The notes under the pieces were generated by a model. It worked only from the letters and a program-made list of their open reading frames with translations, was not told where the DNA came from and did not search any database. The translations under genes and the position numbers were made by a program. This document shows, one piece after another, positions 56,301-64,000 of a DNA stretch of 64,000 nt; position 1 is the first letter of the stretch, and the number at the start of each line of letters is the position of its first letter. Origin of the DNA: Sweltsa coloradensis (Eukaryota; Arthropoda; Insecta; Plecoptera; Chloroperlidae); the NCBI GenBank assembly GCA_024449915.1, contig JAMZAV010000323.1:310001-374000 (forward strand). The letters are read 5' to 3'.

Positions 56301-58238
56301 ATGTATCAAAGCCATTCACTATAATATTTTGACTTGGTAGCATATTTGGGGAAATAGGAAAATGCATTCAAATAGGTAGTCTTAACAGGGCTGCCAAAAA
56401 ATTTAGACCTGGAGGGCTGCTGTCTAAAATTCCTAATTTCGAGCACTGTACAGCATACTATGTTGGGTCAAAGTGCCCTCCTTTCATTAGGTATTTTTTT
56501 ATGTGTTTCAAATTGAATTGATATTTTAACCTTTTAAGTGCTAGAGACTATTATTGCAGTGTTTATTCCACAAAAAGTACATTCCGGGAAAAAATCAGAA
56601 AGGGGTGGGATGGTTCCTAAAATTATGTGAAAAGTTTGAAAAATCATAATTTTCTCTCACGTTTTTAGACCTACCCCAAAACAACCATCTCACCAAAACA
56701 ACCCCCCCATAAAAAACAACTCCCTCAAACCAAAAAAAAACGATATGGCTGGGATAGTTTTCCAAAATTATGAAAAACCATAACTTTCTCTCATACAATT
56801 TAAGACCAACCCCAAAACAACCCCTCCCACAAAAAAAATAACCGACTGAACCCCCTCCCCCTCAAAATAAAAACAGATAAGAGGTATAGTTCCCAAAATC
56901 TTGGAACATACTATTTGGAACACTATTTTTTTCTCCCATGATTATAAAACAATCCTCCCCCCCCCCCCACACAAAAAAAAAGATCCCAAAATTATGTAAC
57001 ATGTTTGAAGAACCATAATTTTCTCCCAAACAATTTTAGACCAACCCAAAAAATACCACCCCCTAACAACCCCCCCCCCCCAAAAAAAAAATACTTTTTT
57101 ATATGTAATGTTATTTATTTATAATAATTATTATTTTTGTTTTCAACATGATAGAATAGAATTACATTAATGCAAACACATTGCTGGTGGCAAGAGTAGA
57201 GCAAGGCCCCATAACATAATAATGTTTAAATTTCTATTTTAGTCATTGTTGTAGGGCGTGGATGTTCGGGTGTGTAATGTGCCCGAGATCTCGAGCATAG
57301 CACTGAGGGCTTGCCGCCTAAGTCCGAGCCAACTCGGGCGTAGCATAGAAAAGATTTAAAGATTGTTTTGTTGTCCTGGTATTGCATTGCAGGGGTGGGT
57401 TAAGTTAAAATGATAGGACATGTGTTTTAAGCAAATTCCTGTTTGCTCGCCTGACTGACACCACAGACATATGAAACTTTGGGTAATTTGTCACGGAAGT
57501 GGAAATATAGGGCTCTAAAGTAACACTTTTTCAAAAACTATTTATGAATAATTTACAAAAATTAAATTGATTTTTAGGATTTTGGATTTTGTTAAAAGTC
57601 CATAATAATTTAATAAACCATAGGCCTATTTGGGAATTGATTCTGGCTGATTAAAATAAAATATTAATAATCTATTACTGTGGCTGTACATATATGCTTA
57701 ATTGACAAAGGCCTATGTAAAGTTTCGTATTTGTGGGAACCATCCTGGCCGAACAAATAGCTATGTGGACCACCCAAAATACTTGCCTAGTGAGTAGTGA
57801 CTACATTTTTGCTCCAAATAATGGTATTTAACTAGTTATTTTTTTTTTTTAAATACACAGGATTGACTAGTCTTTATAATCTTGCCTTAAAATCTTGGAA
57901 ATCTTGTAATTCATTTCATGGATGCATTTTATTTTGCATTTTGATAGTGGTTCAATGTTTTACATCCAATACTTAAAGTTTGCTTTAATAAACCAAAACT
58001 TTGTTCCTTACAAAGTTTATGCTGCATTGCATTGTTAATATTGTGATTGCTATTTTCTTATGTTGTAGTTTGTTTGTTGGAAACTCAATTTATTATGCCA
58101 ATGTGTGAATATTATTATAATTTCCAGAACAGTGTGTGTGATTCTTTTGATCAAGAAATATTTTGACGCTCAATATTTTATTTTGTAGACGCGGTTGCCC
58201 ATGACGAAGCGCTGGACCAGTTCCAAATGGAAATCTAA
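50171..58238 (+). CDS. EIF4EBP: 4E-BP, eIF4E-binding translational repressor
   Basis: 4E-BP binds eIF4E and blocks cap-dependent translation until phosphorylated by TOR. Exons 50171-50312, 52110-52286 and 58189-58238 join to 369 bases, 122 residues plus stop, close to human 4E-BP1 (118). The N-terminus MSASPIARQ is the family start. [17 protein letters not shown] holds the two priming Thr-Pro sites. YERALLM fits the eIF4E-binding Y-x4-L-hydrophobic motif. [17 protein letters not shown] holds the later Ser-Pro and Thr-Pro sites. The C-terminal FQMEI matches the F-x-M-x-hydrophobic TOS motif that recruits TORC1. Splice borders and phases agree. Insects call the single orthologue Thor. Confidence 0.96.
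50738..51471 (-). mobile_element. Helentron-like element (copy H) in 4E-BP intron 1
   Basis: On the minus strand it starts TTGGATGAGCGTAGCCAGCG (from 51471) and ends in an AACGCGGGGGGTTTAAC, TTTTTCCTAG-like terminus at 50738. The hairpin stem is eroded and long A/T runs fill the middle (50870-51100). It is the same subtype as copies E, F and G, but more decayed. Confidence 0.65.
51472..52109. other. 4E-BP intron 1, distal part
   Basis: No exon, RNA gene or mobile element was recognised before the acceptor TTTTTTTTGCAG at 52109. Confidence 0.4.
52110..52286 (+). CDS. EIF4EBP: 4E-BP exon 2, eIF4E-binding motif
   Basis: The acceptor is TTTTTTTTGCAG and the donor AAAG/GTGTGT. It encodes [31 protein letters not shown], a linker with [12 protein letters not shown] and ends IIASPTDK. 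Tyr and Leu of the binding motif are present. Confidence 0.96.
52464..53452 (+). mobile_element. piggyBac remnant in 4E-BP intron 2
   Basis: TTAA at 52460-52463 and 53453-53456 flank ends CCTTTTCCTGGT and ACCGGGAGAGG, the C-rich/G-rich TIRs of piggyBac. A decayed + strand frame near 52733-52990 holds an acidic stretch ([16 protein letters not shown]) and RPRSRNAPN, like the N-terminal region of piggyBac transposases. It is broken by stops, and the catalytic domain is absent. Confidence 0.78.
53511..54789. mobile_element. hAT element E in 4E-BP intron 2
   Basis: TAGGAGTGTGCGAGT (53511) and GACTCGCACACTCCA (to 54789) are complementary. Words with GAGTCGAGT-like halves lie inside. GGTGGTGGTGCTGGG and GGTGGAGGTGCCGGG occur at 53619 and 53676. 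The flanking 8-mers ATATTTAG and TTATTTAC agree at 6 of 8. It contains a non-LTR fragment. Confidence 0.75.
54050..54640 (+). mobile_element. Truncated non-LTR retrotransposon inside hAT E
   Basis: A broken + strand frame reads [20 protein letters not shown] and, after a shift, [20 protein letters not shown] with [11 protein letters not shown], ending at 54389. This is the usual reverse-transcriptase tail pattern of Jockey/I-like elements, followed by an AT-rich 3' UTR. Confidence 0.65.
55084..55737. mobile_element. Repeat V, TIR element in 4E-BP intron 2
   Basis: TTAAAGGGGCTATTACCCC at the left and GGGTGATTACCCCTTTA at the right are complementary, with TA at both borders. Much of its length is found reversed at 40169-40660. 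The class is uncertain. A TA duplication suggests a Tc1/mariner-type MITE. Confidence 0.6.
55750..56377. repeat. ~630-bp near-perfect palindrome in 4E-BP intron 2
   Basis: The left arm (55750-56053) and right arm (56069-56377) are complementary over about 305 bp with a 15-base spacer. Matching landmarks include AAATATGCTACCAAGTCAAA with TTTGACTTGGTAGCATATTT, ATTTCAAACTTCAATT with AATTGAAGTTTGAAAT, and TTTGTTTGGCGGTA with TACCGCCAAACAAA at the centre. There is no coding frame. Confidence 0.92.
56606..57090 (+). repeat. Degenerate tandem repeat, four units of ~95-145 bp
   Basis: Units start near 56610, 56752, 56888 and 56982 with variants of GTTCCCAAAATTATG. They continue through CCATAATTTTCTCTCA and a TTTAGACCAACCCCAAAAC block to a C-run followed by an A-run. 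They vary in length mostly at the C/A runs. Confidence 0.75.
57415..57615 (-). repeat. Dispersed repeat T, copy 3
   Basis: TTGTCACGGAAGTGGAAATA and TAGGGCTCTAAAGTAACAC are the complement of the copies at 498 and 46050. The match runs on through GCAAATTCCTGTTTGCTCG. Confidence 0.55.
57616..58188. other. 4E-BP intron 2, distal part
   Basis: No exon or mobile element was recognised before the acceptor TATTTTGTAG at 58188. Confidence 0.4.
58189..58238 (+). CDS. EIF4EBP: 4E-BP exon 3 with TOS motif
   Basis: The acceptor is TTTATTTTGTAG. It encodes [16 protein letters not shown] and TAA. The final five residues are the TOS motif. It is too short to be found as a free frame but fits phase and family C-terminus exactly. 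Confidence 0.95.
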
Positions 58239-58679
58239 AACGTAAAACCCAATATGTGAAGCCATGTTGGACATTTTTACATTTTATCAAATTGGACTGA
58301 AGATATCAATTTTTGTCATGTTCGTTCAAGATGACAAAATTGATCAAGAGTCCACAAAGATATCAATTTTCTACGTATTACTATATCAAAGTCATAGAGT
58401 AAACAAAAATACATTCTCATTTATTAATGCCAATACATTTTCACAACCATTAAAATAATCATCCTTGATACATAATATACTGTACTTCCCAAGTTTTAAG
58501 TGGTATTTTGAAAATATTAATAATTAACATATTTTTGCTCAACAAAATGGTGCCATTTTAAGGAACACTTTTGATAAAGCGGCAAGAATATTTGCAATTG
58601 CAATAATCTTATTTTTAATGTTTTGTTTAAAATGCTTTTTCATTGAGGTACTGGATGTATTTTAACATCGAATTTATTA

Positions 58680-58685
58680 AATAAA
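58680..58685 (+). terminator. EIF4EBP: Poly(A) signal of 4E-BP
   Basis: AATAAA lies 441 bases after the stop codon, followed by TTTTTGTCTTG, a U/GU-rich downstream element. It is the clearest signal in the 3' region. Confidence 0.6.
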
Positions 58686-59189
58686 AAGTATTAAAAATGT
58701 TTTTGTCTTGTATTCAAGAAAATGTGTTCCTGTTTTATGGCAGCTGAATGAATGGCTACAATCTCTACATGCCCTATTTTCCTTGTCATCAACGTAAATA
58801 AGTAAGATCTTATCGTCCTTTACCTATGCACATCTTTCAAGGTTTAAAATTTGAACTTGGGCAAAAATATGAGTGAAATATATTTTTGGACCATTGTGTT
58901 TTACATTGGCTTAGATAAAATATGGTAACCCTGTCCATACAGTATAATGTACCTATTTATGAACATTCATTATTGTAATTTTTTATTTATCGGGTTGTTA
59001 CGTAGCGGTGGTAGTGATGTTTTCTGTCGACATTCGAAGACCACAACCCGATACACAAAACAACAACAACATAAATAACCCGATAAATAAAAAATGTCAT
59101 CAACGGGTAGCGAGACATTTAAAAGTTTTATTCATTATTGTATTTATGTACCCACACATACAAAATACTTGTAAAAATACAGCCAAACC

Positions 59190-59478
59190 TTACACATTCA
59201 AAAGCAATGAGATCTAAAAGAAGGACCAAGCTTATTATTTTACCCTTCTACATTTACGCATTATTAATTCATAAACGTACACTGCAAATGCTTGGCAAAA
59301 TAGAATTTATTTGCACAAACTATTACGTTTGAATTAATAGTTGCAAATTCAATTTTCCAAGCTTTTCAAGAATGTACTTACAGATGGGGCAGTGTACGTT
59401 TATGAATTAGAATGCACAAATGTAGAAGGGTACATGAGCTTGGCTTTAGATCTCGTTGCTTTTGAATGTGTTAAAATT
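59190..59478. repeat. Hairpin with ~110-bp arms downstream of 4E-BP
   Basis: ACACATTCAAAAGCAATGAG (59189) pairs with CTCGTTGCTTTTGAATGTGT (ending 59471). TTCATAAACGTACACTGC near 59268 pairs with GCAGTGTACGTTTATGAA near 59390. A shorter pair (TTTTTATTTATCGGGTTGTT at 58979, complement at 59074) lies to the left and may belong to the same element. Confidence 0.75.
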
Positions 59479-59574
59479 TGGATTTTACAATTTTTTTTGT
59501 ATGTTTTATTCTCACTGTTTTAGGGTATAATTTTTCTATATAGTTTAGTTTATTTTATTTTTTTTTTATTATTT

Positions 59575-60480
59575 TTATATGTGTGATAACGCTACACTGG
59601 CACATGGTCAGTAAATTATTAATTCCCATTAAACATTGTCAGTAAAACATTAGCTTACAAAGTAATAAAATTAAAATTACATTGGAATTCACTTTTGTGC
59701 TATCACAGAATAATATAGATGAACATAGGTATTTAAAATAAAAAAATGCTGATTAAAAGAAGAGCTGACTGACACAAGGTTAGTGTTCAAACAAATCATT
59801 AATGCTGTAAAAAAAAACTTGTTAAAAAGTTTTTTGAAGTATTCCTAAAATCGCATGTCTTTGCGATGTCGGTAATATGTTTAGGAAGAATATTATAAAT
59901 CTTTGCACCAAGGAAGTCTAGACGCTAGTCTACGAGGCGGGACATGTACATTCTCACTGTTTCTGGTGTAATGGCAGTGGATGCTGCTGTTTAATTTGAG
60001 TCTCTCCAGATTAGACTTGATATAGCAGCCAACTTCCAGGATGTAGAGACTGGCGACACTTAAAATGTTGAATTGATAACAAAGTTGCCGACATGATTGC
60101 CTATTGACGACTTGAAGTAGAATTCTGATTGCCTTTTTTTGAATGATAAACATCTTTTTAAAATTGCAAATAGAAGAAGTGATAGTGATATGCCGTATCT
60201 TATAAGTGATTCAAAATATGCATGGTAAACACAAAGTGCCACCTCAAGTGAGATACATTGTTTAATGACCCTAATTGCATAAGCTCTGCTCAGTCTATTA
60301 GCTAATTTATCTGTATGAGATTGCCAGTCCAAACTGTTGTCAATACAGAGACCAAGAAAGTGGACCTCGTCACACTGCGATAATAGAATGCCATTTAGCC
60401 AAACTGGAAATACAGTGGTGTCCTGGCCTCTTGATGTGGATGAATATACATAAGGTGAGTTTTCTTTGCATTCATAACAT
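59575..60480 (-). mobile_element. 5'-truncated Jockey/CR1-like non-LTR retrotransposon
   Basis: The minus-strand frames read SLDWQSHTDKLANRLSRAY, YHAYFESLIRYGISL, FIIQKKAIRILLQ and SLYILEVGCYIKSNLERLK with NSENVHVPPRRL, separated by frameshifts. The order is that of the reverse-transcriptase C-terminal half. The 3' UTR matches 47470-47700 (e.g. TTTACTGACCATGTGCC). Confidence 0.82.
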
Positions 60481-61164
60481 TGCTATCTTTTAATTCTGTT
60501 GTTTCATTTCCCTTTTTGACCTTTATTTTTCGTTTCTGTATTCTTAAATAGGTAGTTGAAATAGTTAAATTTAAGTATTTACCGAACCTTCACATCACCA
60601 CATCAGTTTTATTTGTTTTGAAAGAGGTATTAACGCGTGTTTGCCGTTTTTTAACGTGGACGCTTCCCCAGGAGGCCTACACAATAGACGAGACATAATA
60701 ACATAATAGACATAATAATATCCATTGTGGCAGGAGATTATTTGAGTTCTTAGTGAAGTGCAATGAAATATTGATGCTCGTTGATTTCAGTTTTCAATTT
60801 GTTTAACTTTAAATATGTTTTTTGAAATTTTGGCCAGGGTTTCCTTGTTACGATTTTGTCCTTCGCACACATCCTGCTATTGACTAGTTTTAGCTAGCTG
60901 GTGTAGGCCAGATGCAGCAGTGTGACCATCGTGGAAGATGGAAGTCGCAGTTTTGTATTGTCATGTCTCCAATTTGAATTGATGTTTTCGGCACTCCAGT
61001 CAATTGAAAACTCGGTTGGTCAACGAGATTTTACAACCAGTTATATTTACCTCTACAAATTCAATTTCAATAAGTGAGTAATAATTGCTATGGTATTATT
61101 ATCTAACAAGAAAACGACACATATCGTGGCCCAAAGATTTGCTTTTTGTACTGCATTGTATGTG
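60481..61164. other. Intergenic, no gene recognised
   Basis: No conserved frame or clear element ends were seen between the non-LTR copy and the Helentron-like fragment. Confidence 0.4.
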
Positions 61165-61350
61165 ATATTTTGCCAAGTTTCAATAGTTACTTAGTGTTTG
61201 AATGCCTGTAAAAGGCAAAAAATTAAAACCTTTATGCCTTCCAGCTAACATTTTCAACTTTTTCTTTCAAAAGACACAACATCACTAAAAGGTACCTTAG
61301 TGCCCATGTAAAATATGAACAATGTAGCCCCACCCGTTGGTCAGGTTCAG
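61165..61350 (-). mobile_element. Helentron-like core fragment upstream of CAMLG
   Basis: TTTCAATAGTTACTTAGTG, AAAACCTTTATGCCTTCC, TTTTTCTTTCAAAAG, AAATATGAACAATGTAGCCC and CACCCGTTGGTCAG match the core shared by copies A, B and C. Neither terminus is present. Confidence 0.6.
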
Positions 61351-61604
61351 GATCAACAAATCCTTGGTGATTTTGAGCATGTTTCATGCCATTTTACACC
61401 AAGAAGGATCAAATTCGGCGTTTGTTGTCATGTACCTAAATATCCCCGATTATGACAGTTTTTCGTTCATATCACGTTTCACGGTGATTGATCTAATTTT
61501 ACACATTCCTTGGACTGGCTAGCTGCGGCGAGTAGATCATTCAAAATCCCGCCCGCGACGAACATATTTGCAAGGCAGTGCCTTTACACAAGGCAGTGCT
61601 AACG

Positions 61605-61613
61605 ATGACGTAA
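61605..61613 (+). promoter_or_regulatory. CRE-like site in the CAMLG leader
   Basis: GATGACGTAATCC lies about 15 bases before the start codon and contains TGACGTAA, a CRE/ATF-type half-palindrome. Sites like this are common in housekeeping promoters. Function is inferred only from the sequence. Confidence 0.35.
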
Positions 61614-61624
61614 TCCAGTTAAAA

Positions 61625-61736
61625 ATGGCAACCAACTCTATACAGGCACGTCGAGAAGCTAGAAAAAGACGGATTTTAGAAAACTCGGAGAACAGACTTC
61701 AAAAAATATTTGGTAAACAAGAATCCTCAACACAAG
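61625..61736 (+). CDS. CAMLG: CAMLG/GET2-like first coding exon
   Basis: CAMLG is the ER membrane receptor subunit that, with GET1/WRB, captures the TRC40/GET3 complex and inserts tail-anchored proteins. This exon encodes MATNSIQARREARKRRILEN and SENRLQKIFGKQESSTQ, then a donor CAAG/GTGAAG. The basic cluster RREARKRRILENSENRLQKI matches the conserved N-terminal GET3-binding helix of CAMLG (RRxELRRRKxLxNxExRxxxI). The protein's membrane segments would be in exons beyond the window. Only 37 codons are visible, so the call rests on one motif. Confidence 0.65.
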
Positions 61737-62228
61737 GTGAAGTTACAAGACATATTTTTATTGCATACGCATAATATTAAACCCTATTGGAGAGAAAAGG
61801 GATGCGTGGCAGAGGTTAGGGTTGGCCATTTTATGAAATGACTTGTCAACAAATCATGTAGCTTTTGAGTTTATAATGCAACAGATTGGCCAGAAAACCT
61901 ACCGCCGGTCTCTTTAGTATGCACCCAAGTCTTATATTTCTACAGAAGAAGCGCGACGTTATATTACAATAAATATTCAGTACCCGGTACCATTATGTAA
62001 TACGCTGTGGCTATTGAACCGTAGCTACGGGAAAATTAGGATTCTCATTTCGTCCGTAGCATGAACGAACATCGGCGGAAATCACCGAAGGTACTCGAAC
62101 TGTGGATACGTAAAAATTAGGCCTGCTAATTTAACCGTAGGAACGGGAAGTAAATTACGTTAATTCAATAATAGGCCTAAGCCGCCTAACCACTCTGAAA
62201 ATATACGAATTATGTTAGGCCTATTAAT

Positions 62229-63041
62229 CACTGCCTCCTAGATGTTCGTCGTGGCTCCTCGTTACCTGCCTGTCCACGCGCACAGTGTTAATTGTTGTCC
62301 AAAGCGCTAGTTACCGTCCCCAAGAGCTTTCTTTTTTTTTTTGTGTTGTTGTCACATTAAATGTCATCTCCCATGTAGTTTACTGTTAAATCCAACTAAA
62401 TTGAATGTTTTAGATCGTATTTTGTGTACGTACATCACTTATAAAGGTTTGCAGAATAGTAATATACAAATTTGTCTATTTTATTTTATGCTGGTAATTA
62501 AACAAAAAGTAGATATTGATAACTTTTTTGTTGATAATATAAGGAAAGGGCTAATATGCATGTTATTTTTATCTGGAGGGCCTATGCCTCCTATTCCTAA
62601 TCATATTAAAATCAATAGGCTTAGGTAGCCTACTCGGGCCCTAGTTTTGACTAGGCCACGAGCTAAACAATATTACTTTCCATCAAGAAGTGGCGCGTGC
62701 TAAAGGGGAGTCTGGTGGGGGGCCTGGGTGGCACAATTTCCTTATTTCCCTGTAGTTCATGCAAAGAAAGGCCAACTTGTTTTAGATAATGGCATCCCGG
62801 TATCTTACAACTTCTTGCACGCACCATTGCCTATTATGAAGAAAAATATAGCTCAACTCTGGCATGATGACATTTGAATCGTATGCAGATCGTATGTAAA
62901 CAACGAAAACAAAAGAAAGCTCTTGGGGACGGTAACTAGCGCTGTGGGAAAAAAGTTGCAAATTTTTTCTTAAACAATAAAAACCCATGTTGATGGACAG
63001 GCAGGGAACGAGGAGCCACGACGAACATCTAGGAGGCAGTG
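62229..63041. mobile_element. Mutator-like element with ~100-bp TIRs
   Basis: CACTGCCTCCTAGATGTTCG, TCGTGGCTCCTCGTT and ACCGTCCCCAAGAGCTTTC at the left are complemented at 62921-63041. CCTATTAAT and CCTATAATT flank it (7 of 9). The internal 600 bp has no recognised transposase. Confidence 0.7.
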
Positions 63042-63429
63042 CCTATAATTAATAAAGATTGAACAAAAACACTACCATTTCACTGTTGCCGGCGCGCCAT
63101 GTTTATTATGACATTTACTTAGTAGGCCTACCAACCTTTTAAATAAAATACTCTACTTACCAAACCTTTAACGTTGCTATTTTAAACCCTACCTCGTTTT
63201 AAAATACTCTACTTACCAACCTTTTAACGTTGTTTTTTTTTAAATCAAAAACTCTTTTTTAAACGGAAAGGATTTCGGGGCGCTCTTATCGTTTGTATCC
63301 TTAAAAACTAGCGGGCGCAGCACTTTTTAAACGCTTTTATCATCTAGAATTGTGTTTGCGACGGGTCCGAATGTAGTGAAATCATTTGCAGAAAAAACAT
63401 GGACCCAAATAGAATTGTAAAAAAAAACG

Positions 63430-63505
63430 CCCAAAACGAAATTTGAACCGCCGACCTTTCGCATAGGATTCGGACGCGCTACCACTCTGCCACAATGCAC
63501 TGTGA
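63430..63505 (-). tRNA. tRNA-like sequence, probably a SINE head or pseudogene
   Basis: On the minus strand TGTGGCAGAGTGGTAGCGC fits a pol III A box/D arm and GGCGGTTCAAATTTCG a degenerate B box/T arm, at normal spacing. The anticodon stem is poor and the acceptor ends do not pair, so a working tRNA is unlikely. Confidence 0.35.
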
Positions 63506-63759
63506 TATTTGAGGCTATTGGCCTAGTTTAGATGGTATTCCGCGGACGATTTGGATGCCTTCGATTATTTCCGCCGATGTTCGTTCAGCTACGGACGAAG
63601 AGAATCGTAATTTTCCCGTAGCTAAGGTTTTAAAAAGCCACTTCCTATGTAATAATACAAGACTAGGCCTAGGCTCCCACATCAAAACATAGCGCGGGCC
63701 AAGGCCTATGACCAAGGTTTCAAACAATAGGGCAATGGTCATACTAAACTCCCACTAGA

Positions 63760-63960
63760 GCGCAGAACGGTCGGGGTTTGGTCACAGTTGCCTGGACGTA
63801 GATAAAATAGGAATTTTTACATCTTGACGACAGTGCACTATTGTTGTGGAGACAGATTTCCCATCAGGGTGCAGAATGATCGACGTTTGGTCACAACCAT
63901 GTCTTAAGTTCTGCTGGAACAATAATATCAATAGTCCTGTGACCAAACGCCGATCATGCA
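63760..63960. repeat. Three copies of a TTTGGTCACA block
   Basis: GAACGGTCGGGGTTTGGTCA (63765) and GAATGATCGACGTTTGGTCA (63874) are direct repeats. TGTGACCAAACGCCGATCAT near 63938 is the reverse complement. The outer context is not repeated. Confidence 0.6.
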
Positions 63961-64000
63961 AACCTGGTGGAGAATCCAGGCGAATCAGCTTGGCATTACC

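Larger units (their letters stand above)
61991..63655. mobile_element. Long inverted-repeat element enclosing a Mutator-like element
   Basis: The left arm (61991-62095) includes GTAGCTACGGGAAAATTAGG and GAACGAACATCGGCGGAAAT. The right arm (63554-63655) carries their complements in order. The arms are about 100 bp. No direct flanking duplication was found. It lies in the first intron of the CAMLG-like gene. Confidence 0.65.

Noticed and set aside
56389..56420. hAT left end CAGGGCTGCCAAAAAATTTAG
   Set aside because: No matching right end occurs downstream in the window, so it is not listed as an element.

Overview
This is an AT-rich, intron-rich animal nuclear window. It holds all or part of four conserved genes, all on the + strand: the 3' part of RACK1 (exons 1636-13480), a complete NFU1 (coding exons 23730-39494), a complete 4E-BP (exons 50171-58238), and the first coding exon of a probable CAMLG/GET2 homologue (61625-61736). 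The RACK1 wording (for example [11 protein letters not shown] and [13 protein letters not shown]) reads as arthropod-like from family knowledge. I suspect a crustacean, but no search was run. No operons, rRNA genes, CRISPR arrays or viral genes were seen.

Most of the window is mobile DNA. The main classes are: (1) hAT elements, eight of them with perfect 8-bp target-site duplications (TSDs), many with short palindromic words repeated just inside their ends; (2) Helentron-like (Helitron2) non-autonomous elements that start TGGATGAGCG and end with a subterminal inverted repeat, a small hairpin and CTAG; (3) a tRNA-headed SINE whose 3' tail matches a LINE-like repeat also present here; (4) 5'-truncated non-LTR retrotransposons; (5) a piggyBac remnant, two Mutator-like long-TIR elements with 9-bp TSDs, a pogo-like element and an ISL2EU-like element.

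Layout. 1-13.6 kb: RACK1, whose 8.7-kb intron carries five same-strand copies of a ~215-bp unit broken apart by transposons. One break is a four-deep nest (hAT in hAT in hAT, with a Helentron-like element innermost). 13.6-23.5 kb: intergenic repeats, including a hAT inside a SINE inside a Helentron-like element, and a Mutator-like element just upstream of NFU1. 23.5-39.9 kb: NFU1, its introns inflated by hAT, LINE-like, Helentron-like and SINE insertions. 40-50 kb: intergenic repeats plus a cluster of long G/C homopolymers. 50-58.7 kb: 4E-BP, with a piggyBac remnant and a ~630-bp near-perfect palindrome in its second intron. 58.7-64 kb: a second hairpin, a non-LTR copy, CAMLG exon 1 and nested long-inverted-repeat elements.

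The four genes act in separate processes: the ribosome scaffold/signalling, mitochondrial Fe-S assembly, TOR-controlled cap-dependent translation, and tail-anchored protein insertion. Their adjacency here gives no sign of joint regulation.
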